Source: Tubulanus polymorphus
Lineage: Eukaryota; Nemertea; Palaeonemertea; Tubulaniformes; Tubulanidae
Direction of reading: 5' to 3'
Assembly (NCBI RefSeq): GCF_964204645.1
Contig: NC_134026.1
Coordinates: 18,494,650-18,558,649, forward strand
DNA length: 64,000 bases
In this document: piece after piece, positions 47,130 through 56,810 of the stretch
How the letters are laid out: every line of letters starts with the position of its first letter
Numbering within the stretch: position 1 is the stretch's first letter
The notes under the pieces: generated by a model
What the model was told of the DNA's origin: nothing
Seen by the model: only the letters and a program-made list of their open reading frames with translations
Database searches by the model: none
Made by a program: the position numbers and the translations under genes

Positions 47130-47473
47130 AGTAATAGGGGTAATGGGCTTTCAAATCAAAGGTCGAACGGTCGAGCTCATAAAAAATGAAAAATATGAAA
47201 ATAATAACAATTTCTACTTGAATTAGTCGCGAAACTCATAGAAAATGATAAATAATTCTCACACACTCGAATTTTTTTTTCATTTTTTGCTCGCTAGAAA
47301 AAAGTGCGAGTAAAGTGTGAGTGAAATAAATTCGAGTGTGTGAGAATTATTTTTCATTTTTTATGAGTTTCACTCCTAATTCAAGTAGAAATTGTTATTA
47401 TTTTCATATTTTTCATTTTTTAATGAACTCGACCATTCAACCTTTAACCTGAAAGCCCATTACCCCTATTACT
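47130..47473. repeat. 343-bp palindrome, copy 2
   Basis: Almost identical to 43842-44184 and again followed by the same AT-rich leader and the start of ORF1. The left flank (aataataatcgtc) differs from that of copy 1. Confidence 0.85.
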
Positions 47474-47594
47474 CTTAAAATATTCATATACATGAATAAA
47501 ATATATATGAATAACATATAAATCGGATAGATTATTCAATATAAAAGTGTGAGTGAAATAATTCATATCTAAAACATTGAATATTTATATTTGA

Positions 47595-47867
47595 ATGAGT
47601 TTTAATAAAAATTGTGTTATAAAAATGAAGAAAGAAGAAGAACCCAACTTTAAAATCGAAATCAATGAAACCAATAAATCATTTTCACAGTTTTACATCA
47701 AAAATTATATTTCAGCAACAAATTTAGTGTCCGCAAGGTATTATAAAATTGAAAATATTACTGTTATTAATCAAATATTATCAAATGAAACATATTTAAT
47801 TACTGAACTAGTAGATACTTTAGATCAAAAAGATTTAAATAAAAAAACAATAAGTTACTTTATCTAA
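47595..47867 (+). pseudogene. Truncated second copy of ORF1 (90 residues)
   Basis: The first ~75 residues match ORF1 with a few substitutions and small in-frame deletions (one Glu, and a three-residue INE repeat). After LVDTLD the frame runs into the left arm of a 33-bp hairpin and stops, losing the C-terminal ~110 residues. It is either a broken copy or a short isoform-like duplicate. Confidence 0.6.
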
Positions 47868-47913
47868 TACTAGCTTATTTAACTTATTGTTTTTTTATTT
47901 AAATCTTTTTGAT
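47824..47913. repeat. Perfect 33-bp inverted repeat with 24-base loop
   Basis: 47824-47856 (atcaaaaagatttaaata...) and 47881-47913 are exact complements. The hairpin begins at the point where ORF1 copy 2 departs from copy 1, so it marks a junction or insertion. Confidence 0.9.
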
Positions 47914-48327
47914 TTGTATTCGCGCTATTGGTTAACAAGAATTGACTAGAATTCAAATAGATTTAACAAAAAATTCAATAACTTTAACTGTTAGTATCAC
48001 TCTTGTATTATTTCATTGTTTCTCTTATTGAATAAGCCAACTAACTAATATCACTCTTCTATTATGCCAGTCAAATGTAAAGAATTTACAATATCATACT
48101 TGAATGAATTAAAACATAAATTACTTCTGTTACTTCATTTTCAGAAATAAAGCATAATATGTATTTAATACCATTAATACGTATTTAATACCATTAATAC
48201 GTATTTGATACGTATTTAATACATTGATACCTCAACCCTCCTTTTTTTAACGTAAATATAATTTACTCATTTTCATACATTTCAACTAATATATTTTATA
48301 TTTTCAGCTAATTTAACAGTCGATTTC
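47914..48327. other. AT-rich spacer with small tandem repeat
   Basis: No gene seen. gtatttaataccattaatac is repeated two to three times at about 48160-48220. Confidence 0.5.
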
Positions 48328-48645
48328 TTATTTTGATTCATATAATTTTTCATCAAGTTCGTGAAGATACATGTGATTCCTTAATGATTTTTTATTTTTA
48401 TATCTTTTATTGCATATTTCACAGCATTTAATATTATTCAATCTATCTAAAATATATTTCATATTTTCTATTAATTCAGTGTATCTAATTTTACAGCAAT
48501 CATAGAATTCTAACAACTGTTTTATAGTATAAACTGAGAATGAAAATAAACCTGAAATCATAATAATTGATTTAGTATTCTGTTGATTTTTATATATTAG
48601 ATGTAATATTTCTAATACCTTATTTTCACTCATTTTTATAGACAA
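48328..48645 (-). CDS. Unrecognised 105-residue protein with hydrophobic segment and C2H2 zinc finger
   Basis: Intact - strand frame between the two inverted arrays. Residues about 26-44 (KSIIMISGLFSFSVYTIKQ) form a possible membrane segment. Near the C-terminus CCEICNKRYKNKKSLRNHM followed by YLH gives a single C2H2 finger (C-x2-C-x12-H-x3-H spacing). A membrane segment plus one zinc finger in so short a protein is unusual. It is Asn/Ile/Lys-rich and AT-rich like ORF1, so the two probably arrived together. It starts 35 bases after the stop of the 72-residue ORF on the same strand, suggesting co-transcription. Function unknown; it could also be an exon of a larger gene. Confidence 0.45.
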   Translation of the reverse strand: MSIKMSENKVLEILHLIYKNQQNTKSIIMISGLFSFSVYTIKQLLEFYDCCKIRYTELIENMKYILDRLNNIKCCEICNKRYKNKKSLRNHMYLHELDEKLYESK

Positions 48646-48680
48646 AATATATAGAATAAATTAAATTAAAAGATGTTGTT

Positions 48681-48899
48681 TTAATCCTCCAAATCATTTA
48701 AATCATTAACTTTTTTATTCTTTTTATTTCTGTGATTGTTTCCATTTAACTTCTTTAATTTCTTGCTTAATTTTATATTTTCATTAATCAAATCCTTACT
48801 GATATTTTCATAATAAAAGAAAAGCGCAGCCAATATTAATCCACCTGCTACTAAATAATGTTTCAAATCACTTTTCCCAGTTGGGATGAAACCATCCAT
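48681..48899 (-). CDS. Unrecognised 72-residue single-pass membrane protein
   Basis: Intact frame. N-terminus MDGFIPTGKSDLKHY, then one strong hydrophobic helix (LVAGGLILAALFFYY, residues about 16-30), then a Lys/Asn-rich tail (KLSKKLKKLNGNNHRNKKNKK) ending LNDLED. The layout of a short N-terminus, one membrane helix and a basic tail recalls small membrane proteins of DNA viruses and large transposons such as Polintons, but no sequence match is claimed. It is first of two consecutive - strand ORFs downstream (in that orientation) of the right-hand tandem array. Confidence 0.45.
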   Translation of the reverse strand: MDGFIPTGKSDLKHYLVAGGLILAALFFYYENISKDLINENIKLSKKLKKLNGNNHRNKKNKKVNDLNDLED

Positions 48900-49014
48900 T
48901 TATTTAAGAGAAAAATTAAACAGTTTGCTAGTTTGCTAGTTTTTAATTAAATATTTTATAATCATTTTAAAAATATTAAACTTTTAAATGATTAAATCAA
49001 ATAACAATTAAATT

Positions 49015-50690
49015 TACAGCCAAACAATTTAACATTTCAACTGTCAAAGAATTTATCATTTCAACTGTCAAAGAATTTATCATTTCAACTGTCAAACAAT
49101 TCATCATTTCAACTGTCAAACAATTTATCACTTCAACTGTCAAACAATTTATCATTTCAACTGTCAAACAATTTATCATTTCAACTGTCAAACAATTTAT
49201 CATTTCAACTGTTAAACAATTTACCATTTCAACAGTCGAACAATTTATCATTTCAACTGTCGAACAATTTATCATTTCAACTGTCAAACAATTTATCATT
49301 TCAACTGTCAAACAATTTATCATTTTAACTGTCAAACAATTTATCATTTCAACCGTCAAACAATTTATCATTTCAACTGTCGAACAATTTATCATTTCAA
49401 CTGTCAAACAATTTATCATTTCAACTGTCAAACAATTTATCATTTCAACTGTCAAACAATTTATCATTTCAACTGTCAAAAAATTTAACATTTCAACTCT
49501 CTTATCATTTCAACAGTCGAACAATTTATCATTTCAACTGTCAAACAATTTATCATTTCAACTGTCAAACAATTTATCATTTCAGCTGTCTTATCATTTC
49601 AACTGCCAAACAATTTATCATTTCAACTGTCAAACAATTTATCATTTCAACTGTAAAACAATTTATCATTTCAACTGTCTTATCATTTCAACAGTCGAAC
49701 AATGTATCATTTCAGCTGTCTTATCATTTCAACTGTCAAACAATTTATCATTTCAACTGTCAAACAATTTATCATTTCAACTGTCAAACAATTTATCATT
49801 TCACCTTTCAAACAATTTATCATTTCAACTGTCAAACAATTTATCATTTCAGCTGTCTTATCATTTCAACTGCCAAACAATTCATCATTTCAACAGTCGA
49901 ACAATTCATCATTTCAACTGTCAAACAATTTATCATTTCAACTGTCAAACAATTTAACATTTCAACTGTTAAACAATTTATCATTTCAACTGTCAAACAA
50001 TTTATCATTTCAACTGTCAAACAATTTAACATTTCAACTGTCAAACAATTTATCATTTCAACTGTCTTATCATTTCAACAGTCGAACAATTTATCATTTC
50101 AGCTGTCTTATCATTTCAACTGTCAAACAATTTATCATTTCAACTGTCAAACAATTTATCATTTCAACTGTCAAACAATTTATCATTTCAGCTGTCTTAT
50201 CATTTCAACTGTCAAACAATTTATCATTTCAACTGTCAAACAATTTATCATTTCAACTGTCAAACAATTTATCATTTCAGCTGTCTTATCATTTCAACTG
50301 CCAAACAATTCATCATTTCAACAGTCGAACAATTTATCATTTCAACTGTCAAACAATTTATCATTTCAACTGTCAAACAATTTAACATTTCAACTGTTAA
50401 ACAATTTATCATTTCAACTGTCAAACAATTTATCATTTCAACTGTCAAACAATTTAACATTTCAACTGTCAAACAATTTATCATTTCAACTGTCTTATCA
50501 TTTCAACAGTCGAACAATTTATCATTTCAACTGTCAAACAATTTATCATTTCAACTGCCAAACAGTTTATCATTTCAACTGTCAAACAATTTAACATTTC
50601 AACTGTCTTATCATTTCAACAGTCGAACAATTTATCATTTCAACTGTCAAACAATTTATCAATTCAACTGTCAAACAATTTATCATTTCA
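49015..50690 (-). repeat. 24-bp tandem array, right arm, inverted relative to 44850-46760
   Basis: The same 24-mer read on the - strand, roughly 70 units, with the same 17-bp short variants (near 49580, 49680, 49720, 49850, 50060, 50100, 50190, 50280, 50490 and 50605). Together with the left array it makes an imperfect inverted repeat with 1.7-1.9 kb arms around a 2.25-kb centre. Long open frames here are repeat artefacts. Confidence 0.95.
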
Positions 50691-50696
50691 CGATGC

Positions 50697-50847
50697 TGAC
50701 GAGTAGTGACATGACAGAGAGACAAACAACGATTAACAACATAGCTATTTATATAACACAGATTCAAGACAGGTTGAGACATGGAAAATGATACAAAAAC
50801 AAAGGTGACGAGTAGTGACATGACAGAGAGACAAACAACGATTAACA
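50697..50847. repeat. Pair of 42-bp direct repeats next to the Penelope-like fragment
   Basis: A block starting tgacgagtagtgacatgac and ending caacgattaaca occurs at 50697-50738 and 50806-50847. It separates the tandem array from the Penelope-like RT and may be part of that element's terminal structure. Confidence 0.6.
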
Positions 50848-50911
50848 CACTCTGACGCAGACAAACGGACAATAAGTAATTAGATGGAGACATAAAACAA
50901 TAAAGAAATAC

Positions 50912-51925
50912 AAAGTAGGATATAAAGAGTTCAAATAATGTAAGAACCCATTCACATTAAAATCGGGGGAAACTAAACAAAGAATATCATCAACGTAACG
51001 TCGCCAAATTTTGGGTCTACTTTCGGTGTAAAGAGGAAGAATTTCACTTTCGACATGTTCCAAAAATAAACCAGCTAGAACAGGGGAAAGTGGGTTCCCC
51101 ATAGCCATACCAAAAATCTGTTCAAAAAAGTTAGAACCAAATTGAAAATATAAGTTTTTTGTACAAAGTTCAATTAAGTCCAAAAGACAATCAACCGGTA
51201 TATCAAAATGAAAATCTAAAGTAGGTAACTTTCTCCTAAGAAAGTCCAAAGTAGGTTCTAAAGGAACATTAGTGAATAAGCTAGCAACATCAAAAGATAT
51301 AAATTTATCATGCCCAGGAATAACATTTTTTAAACATTCCAATAAATCCTAAATGGGCATTCGAAAATGAGCCAAGAACCGGTGAAAGAGTTTTTGCCAA
51401 ATATTTAGATAGTCCATAAGATGGTGAATCACAATTGGAGATGATCGGTCGAAGCGGAATATCCTTCTTATGAATTTTTGGAAGTCCGTAGAGATAAGGG
51501 AGCGACGGTAACCGAGATTTAAATTTGTCCAGCGTTTTCGAAACATTGTCATCTTTAAAATTCGCAATAATGTCCGACAGTCCTTTATTGAATTTATTTT
51601 GCATCATTTTTAACGGGTTCGATTTGAGTTTTTTGTAAACATCCGGATTGTTAAGTAGATCTTGCATTTTAGATTCATACGATTCAATGTCCATGAGCAC
51701 AATTTTTCCTCCTTTGTCTGATTTAGAGATGCGGATGGTTTTAATTCTCCGAAGTTCACTGAGGGCAGATCTAAACCGGCGCGGGAAAAATTCATTGTAC
51801 TGAATCTTTAGTTGGTCTGAAATAGATTCTAGGTTCATGTATATGAAACCGTAATTGATGCTGTTGCAATTCTGGTATTCGAGTTGGCGTACAAAATCCA
51901 ATAGGTGTCGTTTCTGGTGCGGTAA
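50912..51925 (-). pseudogene. Penelope-like element: N-terminal half of the reverse transcriptase
   Basis: Penelope-like RT related to telomerase. In gene order: SKSDKGGKIVLMDIESYES, LYGLPKIHKKDIPLRPI, FDVASLFTNVPL (catalytic Asp), FGMAMGNPLSPVLAGLFLE, then RRYVDDILCL (catalytic DD). Two frames (51901-51308 and 51342-50842) overlap, so one frameshift lies near 51340. RT similarity stops at NSLYPTL (about 50912). The N-terminal side is cut near 51925 by a + strand LINE. The C-terminal half of the same type of protein lies at 54711-53980, upstream in gene sense, so the halves are in permuted order. Confidence 0.85.
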
Positions 51926-53395
51926 AGCAACTTTCCTCTTTGCAATCTTCTTACAAGATCTTGAGAAATATTTGCAAGACCACGGTTTTCTAGGATTAGA
52001 TAACTTACACTTACTATCTACCTCAGAGTTTGTGAGGGGGTTGGGTCATAAAATCAAAATGTTTCTACTCCTGTATGCTGATTACACCATTATATTAGCG
52101 GAGTCGAAAGAGCAACTACAATTAGGTCTCGATGCCATGTCTCAGTATTGTATTGATTTTAAACTATCAATAAATGTCAAGAAATGCAACATTATGGTAT
52201 TCAGTCGCGGAAGAAAGAGAAACCCAGAACCATTATTTAAATTATGTAATCAGACAGTTGATACAGTGCCCGAATATTGTTACTTGGGTGTACTTTTTTC
52301 TTCAAACGGTAGTTTTAAAGCCCATATTAAGTGGGCGGCAAACAAAGGAAGAAAAGCGATGTTTTCTTTGTTACGGCAAGGTAGAAAAGTTTGTCTGTCC
52401 CAACACTTATACACTTACGTATTTGGTCGTGCCAGTTATAACGTACGGTTGTGAAGTCTGGGGGTTTGAAGACTTAGATGAGATTGATGCAGCGCAAACC
52501 AAATTTTACAAATGTCTATTAAAGATGAAAAATTCTACTCCATCAGTTATGGTATTAGGTGAAGTCGGTGAGCTCCCGGTGTCAGTGTCTATCCACTGTC
52601 GTATGGTTTGTTATTGGGCTAAAATGAAAAACGAAATTACGAAGAACAAATGGAATGTTATTTTTTATATGATTTTAGCTGAACTTACTGAGAAAGGGTA
52701 TTTACAATCACCGTGGTTTTTAAAAGTTTAAGGTATTATTTCCCAATGCAATCTCCTTCACGCGTTCAATCAACTAAATGTGTCGGAAAGTTTTATTAAA
52801 AGAACTGTGCAAGGTGTCCTCAAAACTGCGTACATTAATTACTTTTGGAACGAACTGCATCATGAAAAAAGGTGTTGCTTTTATAAACTTGCCAAAAAAG
52901 AATTTTGTTTTGAAACGTATCTAAACTTGCCAGCCGATTTAGCTCTTCCTATTTGTTTTTTCAGAACATCAAATCTCTGTATGGATTCAATAAACTGTAG
53001 ACTTTCTGATTTACCCGATTGCCTTCGTTCTTGCTCTTTATGTCATAATATCATTATCTTCGACGAGTATCATCTATTTGCAGAATGTTCAATTTTAGAC
53101 GAGTATAGACAACTAGTTTGGAACGGCCCCATCTCTTTAAACTTATCTAAATTTGGAACCCTATTAAGTAGGTGTAACAACAAATCTAGAAGATTAGGAA
53201 TTTTTTGTAAAACGATTGTGAAACTTATCAACCCTCGTCGTCATTTTAGAACAAAATTTTGTCAAATTTTATTGATTATTCTATATTTTACGTTATGTTA
53301 TACAATTGTAAATACTTCTTGATGTCCCTCTGTATACCTCTCGTTGAGGTGATGAGTGTAAATAAATTTCAATTTCAATTTCAATTTCAAAATTT
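51905..53395 (+). pseudogene. Non-LTR retrotransposon RT fragment with (TTTCAA)n tail
   Basis: Broken LINE inserted between the Penelope-like halves. Frames: 51905-52454 (LFAIFLQDLEKYLQDHGFLG, LLLYADYTIILAES with YADY for the usual YADD, NVKKCNIMVFSRGR, YCYLGVLFSSNGSF), then after a frameshift about 52420-52731 (VPVITYGCEVWGFEDLDEI, STPSVMVLGEVGELPVSV), then 52780-53322 (RDRF-like region; CSLCHNIIIFDEYHLFAEC is a C-terminal zinc-knuckle-like motif). It ends in a short 3' UTR and a hexamer tail (ttcaat repeated) at 53362-53390. It is 5'-truncated, frameshifted and altered at the catalytic site, so inactive. The precise clade is not assigned. Confidence 0.8.
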
Positions 53396-53559
53396 AGTCC
53401 GTATCCAAGAACTTGTGTTCCGTTAACAAGTTATCAAATACGGGTACGTCACGAGGAAAAAGGCGAAATATAAATCCGTGGGAATCATGTTAGTTGTCGA
53501 ATAAACACTATAATCCGTGTATACTGTAGATAAATGAAGAAATCCCACACTTCGAATTT

Positions 53560-54711
53560 AAAATTATACGATCAAATTTATTATAATGAAACCACAACGT
53601 TTCGGCTGTTGACTAACAGCCATCATCAGGTGGAATGACCAGAAAAACAAGTAACAAAGCATATAAACTCACAGGATCTAAAATAGAAGCAGTGTGTCAA
53701 AACTAAAGATAAACAGACCAAGCAATAAAACATCAAGGGGTACCGTGGACCACAGAAATTCTAAACAGTTCAGAGTAAAAACAAATTATGTAACTAAGTG
53801 AAGTGGACTGAAGAGGGTGGCGATAACTGAGTGACACATAGTGACATTAACCCAAATCTAATAAAGAATTGATGTGTCTGGATAATAATTGGTTATGTGG
53901 AGAAAAACCAGTATTTAAATTAGTAGATAAATTGGATTTCGAAAGTTTACATGTAAGGGCTGATTCCACTATGTGTCTCTTATAAATATCTTAATTTACA
54001 AGGATAAATAAGTTTCGAATTCTGAAAGTCAAATTGGTGATTGGTTGTAAAGACATGATTTGCTATTCCACTCTCAGGCTTTTGGTTTCGGATATCTATT
54101 TTGTGTTCTTTAATACGCTGGCTAAGATTACGTCCCGTTTCGCCGATGTACATCATATTATAATCTTTACATGGTATCTTATAGACCCCGGACTCAATTA
54201 GCTCACTGTTGGGTTTATTTTTGGTTAAAACATCAGTGAGTTTGTTATTATACTGAAAGACTAATCTAGTGTCGATGGTGCTTAGTGTGGATTTAAAGCG
54301 TTCCAAAGTAGGTAAATACGGGATTATAATATTCTTTTGAGCTCTGCGTTTTGTGGTCAGGTCATTACGTCCAAAGTGAGAAATTCGGGCTTTGAAATAA
54401 GCTTTGTTCAAAATTTTGTCTGGATAGGCTAGTTTCTTGAGAGCAGTTCTTATATGTTTGATTTCTTTATCTAAAAACATTTGATCACAAATATACGTAG
54501 AGCTCGAAGAAATAATCCTTGGGCTATTCCAATTTTGATGTTCAAATGAGTAAATGAGAAAAAATGAAGATAAGCTTCAGCATTAGTCGGTTTCCTATAT
54601 ACAGAGAATTTCAAATTTGTTTTGAAATTATGAATGAGTACATCGAGAAACGGGATGCAATTATTTTCTTCCCACTCAAAAGTGAAGTTCAAAGTAGGAT
54701 ATAAAGAATCT
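53560..54711 (-). pseudogene. Penelope-like element: RT C-terminus, GIY-YIG endonuclease and 3' region
   Basis: In gene order: DSLYPTLNFTFEWEENNCIP and FLDVLIHNF, SVYRKPTNAEAYLHFFSFTH (RT thumb region), a frameshift near 54475, then FLDKEIKHIRTALKKLAYP. The GIY-YIG nuclease follows (GVYKIPCKDYNMMYIGETGR, LSQRIKEHKIDIRN, SGIANHVFTTNHQFDF) to about 53980. A GIY-YIG domain after a Penelope-type RT is diagnostic of endonuclease-bearing Penelope-like elements. The 3' noncoding part carries a hammerhead core at 53592-53633. The start matches, over 18-19 bases, the point where the N-terminal half at 50912 stops. Confidence 0.88.
53592..53633 (-). ncRNA. Hammerhead ribozyme core of the Penelope-like element
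   Basis: On the - strand: CCAC, CTGATGA, a perfect 7-bp stem II GGCTGTT/AACAGCC with AGTC loop, GAAAC, GTT, GTGG. CCAC and GTGG can pair as stem I, with cleavage expected after GTT. Stem III is almost absent, as in the minimal hammerheads described in Penelope-like elements, which may act as dimers. Confidence 0.7.
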
Positions 54712-56027
54712 GAATTCTAATTTGAAGTACATAACAGTGTATCATAAAAATAGTTATTGCTGTCACAGAACTAGACGTTTTTTAAAAACTATCATATTGG
54801 TTGACCTACGTATTGATCTAGGCATTGGTAGCTTCCTAAGTTTCATGGGTTTTATTTTCTTAAGGGCAATAGTGGATCGATTTTCAGTTCAGGCAAACTC
54901 AATGCTTGCATGCGGTAAATCCATTGAATAATGAATTTCCTTAAAATCCAACTGTTCTGAATACAATACTTTAATCAAAGTCTCACGCGAGTAGATAGAA
55001 AGGATGCTTGTATGGTAAAACAATCCGTCGATTCGACAGCAGTAACTGATCTGATGAACTCGTATTATACTTTCCATCGGGTAAGATGCCTCCGATGTTG
55101 TTGCGGCTGCTCACTGCAGCATCTTTCCATTTGCTGACGATGCCTCAAAACCTATGAAATAGTTTATGAATGATATGTTACTAAATAACTTTGAACTAAG
55201 CGGCACCTTAGTCCGAATTTGTAAATATTCTCACCTATTGGACATGATACCCCTTTTTTCAAGATGCAATATTGTTCCTTTGGCAACGTGTACTTAACTG
55301 TCTCGTAATATGTGATTGTCTTGACACAAAAAGAACTGTTCACAGAAGCTCTCGTGATGGCACCGTACCAATTAGGCCCTACTGTTCAAGCTGGCGTCCC
55401 ATTTGTTCACATGGGATGGGGCGTCTTGAAACCTCCAGCCGAGTTTCCATTCGTCTTTCTTTGATGGGCACGGCCCACCAATTGCCGGTAGAGCGTAGGC
55501 CTACATGCCTCATGGCCACTTAACCATGAATTTCATTTTCGGATCATAAAAATTGAATGATCTCGTTAGATATGTAAAAGGGGGTCGTAGGTTTAATAAA
55601 ACCTATATATGATATACTAAACCTAAGACCCATAAACAGCTAAGACCCCCAAATATCTCGGCCTAAGTAGCCTACACAGAAAATGAATTAGAGTCGGGTC
55701 TTACGTTTTGTTTATGAGTCTTAGGTTTGGTGTGACACCCGAATTTTTATACATTTTTAAATAAAACAAATCTATGTTTATGTTTTTACAGTCGCCATTA
55801 TCGATGTTTGTTAATGAAGGGCAGTTCAATGACATAGGGTGTCGGACTACACACTACCGACTTTGATAAAACGAATGAGTCGATTTTTCTCTAAAAATTT
55901 TTTTCAGGGCCATTCTACGGGAAAAGGTCACCCAAAAAATTTTGGCCCTACTCTTAGGGGGACACTTGATTTTTTAGGGCTGGGTCCGAACCCCAGGGAC
56001 ACCCTACAGTAGATCCGCCCCTGTTGT
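54712..56027. other. No gene recognised; repeat remnants
   Basis: 55571-55740 holds several cctaagaccc / gggtcttaggttt words in both orientations, an old palindromic repeat. 56010-56023 has the gatccgcccctg MITE end also seen at 17450. A 50-residue open stretch at 55308-55460 looks codon-like but has no recognised motif. Confidence 0.4.
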
Positions 56028-56335
56028 TGTTGCCACGTTAGGACGAAAAATAGCGCGATAAAACGAAAATTACCGCGTTAAAACGAGAAAAAGTCGCTTT
56101 AATCCGCGAAAAAACGAACTTTTTCGTTTTATTGCCACGTTAAAACGAAAAATGGCGCGATAAAACGAAAAATTAACGCAATGAAAATGATTTCGTTACA
56201 AAGTACAAATGCCGTTTTCTCAATTTTTCGTTTTAATGCGGCAATAAAACGAAAAAGTTCGTATTATCGCGCATTAAAACGACTTTTTCTCGTTTTATCG
56301 CGCAATAAAACGACTTATACCGGTATTATATCTCG
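56028..56335. repeat. TAAAACG-rich inverted repeat
   Basis: The left arm (gcgataaaacgaaaattacc ... ccgcgaaaaaacgaac) and right arm (gttcgtattatcgcgc ... cgcaataaaacgac) are imperfect complements centred near 56200. The sequence is built almost entirely from aaaacg/cgtttta words, as at 41905-42200. Confidence 0.6.
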
Positions 56336-56389
56336 TGCGTACAGTTTGGCACAATAAAGTATTGAATTGAATTGTGGATACGTATCAGT

Positions 56390-56810
56390 ATGGCGCCCGT
56401 TCCAATCAGTGACGAAGTAAAACAAGTAATTCAGATCTTTGTGGATATTCTCCTGCCAACTGAACCTATGAAACTATTATATCGAAAATTTCAAAAAGTG
56501 TGTGATAGTTGCTGCACCTTTTCTACTTGTAATTCATCTGTTATTGATATAGCCAATATAAAGGACAGATCGTTTTCGCTTGCTGCTAGTGGTAGTGCTG
56601 ATGATAATAACACCCGTGTGTCATTTGGAATGTTTTTCAACTCTCTTTTTCGGCCTGGGATTGAAGCTTTAAAAAGGGTGAAGGATTCTGGTCATTATGA
56701 CTCGGAAACACAACCTGAAATTGACCAACTTGTGAAATATATTACAGAAAACAAGATAGCAAGTTATTGCTATAAGACAGGCGATGCCAAAAAAAGTGGT
56801 AGGCCTACCG
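56390..56810 (+). CDS. Unrecognised coding exon, probable first exon
   Basis: Not recognised. The open frame starts ATGGCGCCCGTT at 56390 and runs 140 codons to a good splice donor (CCG|GTAAGTAAT at 56810/56811); in the intron the frame stops at once, as expected for an exon. The predicted start is MAPVPISDEVKQVIQIFVD, followed by a Cys-rich patch (KVCDSCCTFSTCNSS), then a soluble charged region ending KKSGRPT. Base composition is host-like. No continuation was found before 64000, where only retroelements follow, so either the next exon is outside the window or this is a pseudogene or element fragment. A LINE tail (aataaagtattgaattg) ends just upstream at 56373. Confidence 0.45.

Noticed and set aside
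44850..50690. CRISPR array
   Set aside because: Units are directly contiguous with no unique spacers, and the genome is eukaryotic.
55308..55460. Small coding exon (about 50 codons)
   Set aside because: Codon-like but no recognised motif, no start, and no convincing splice partners.
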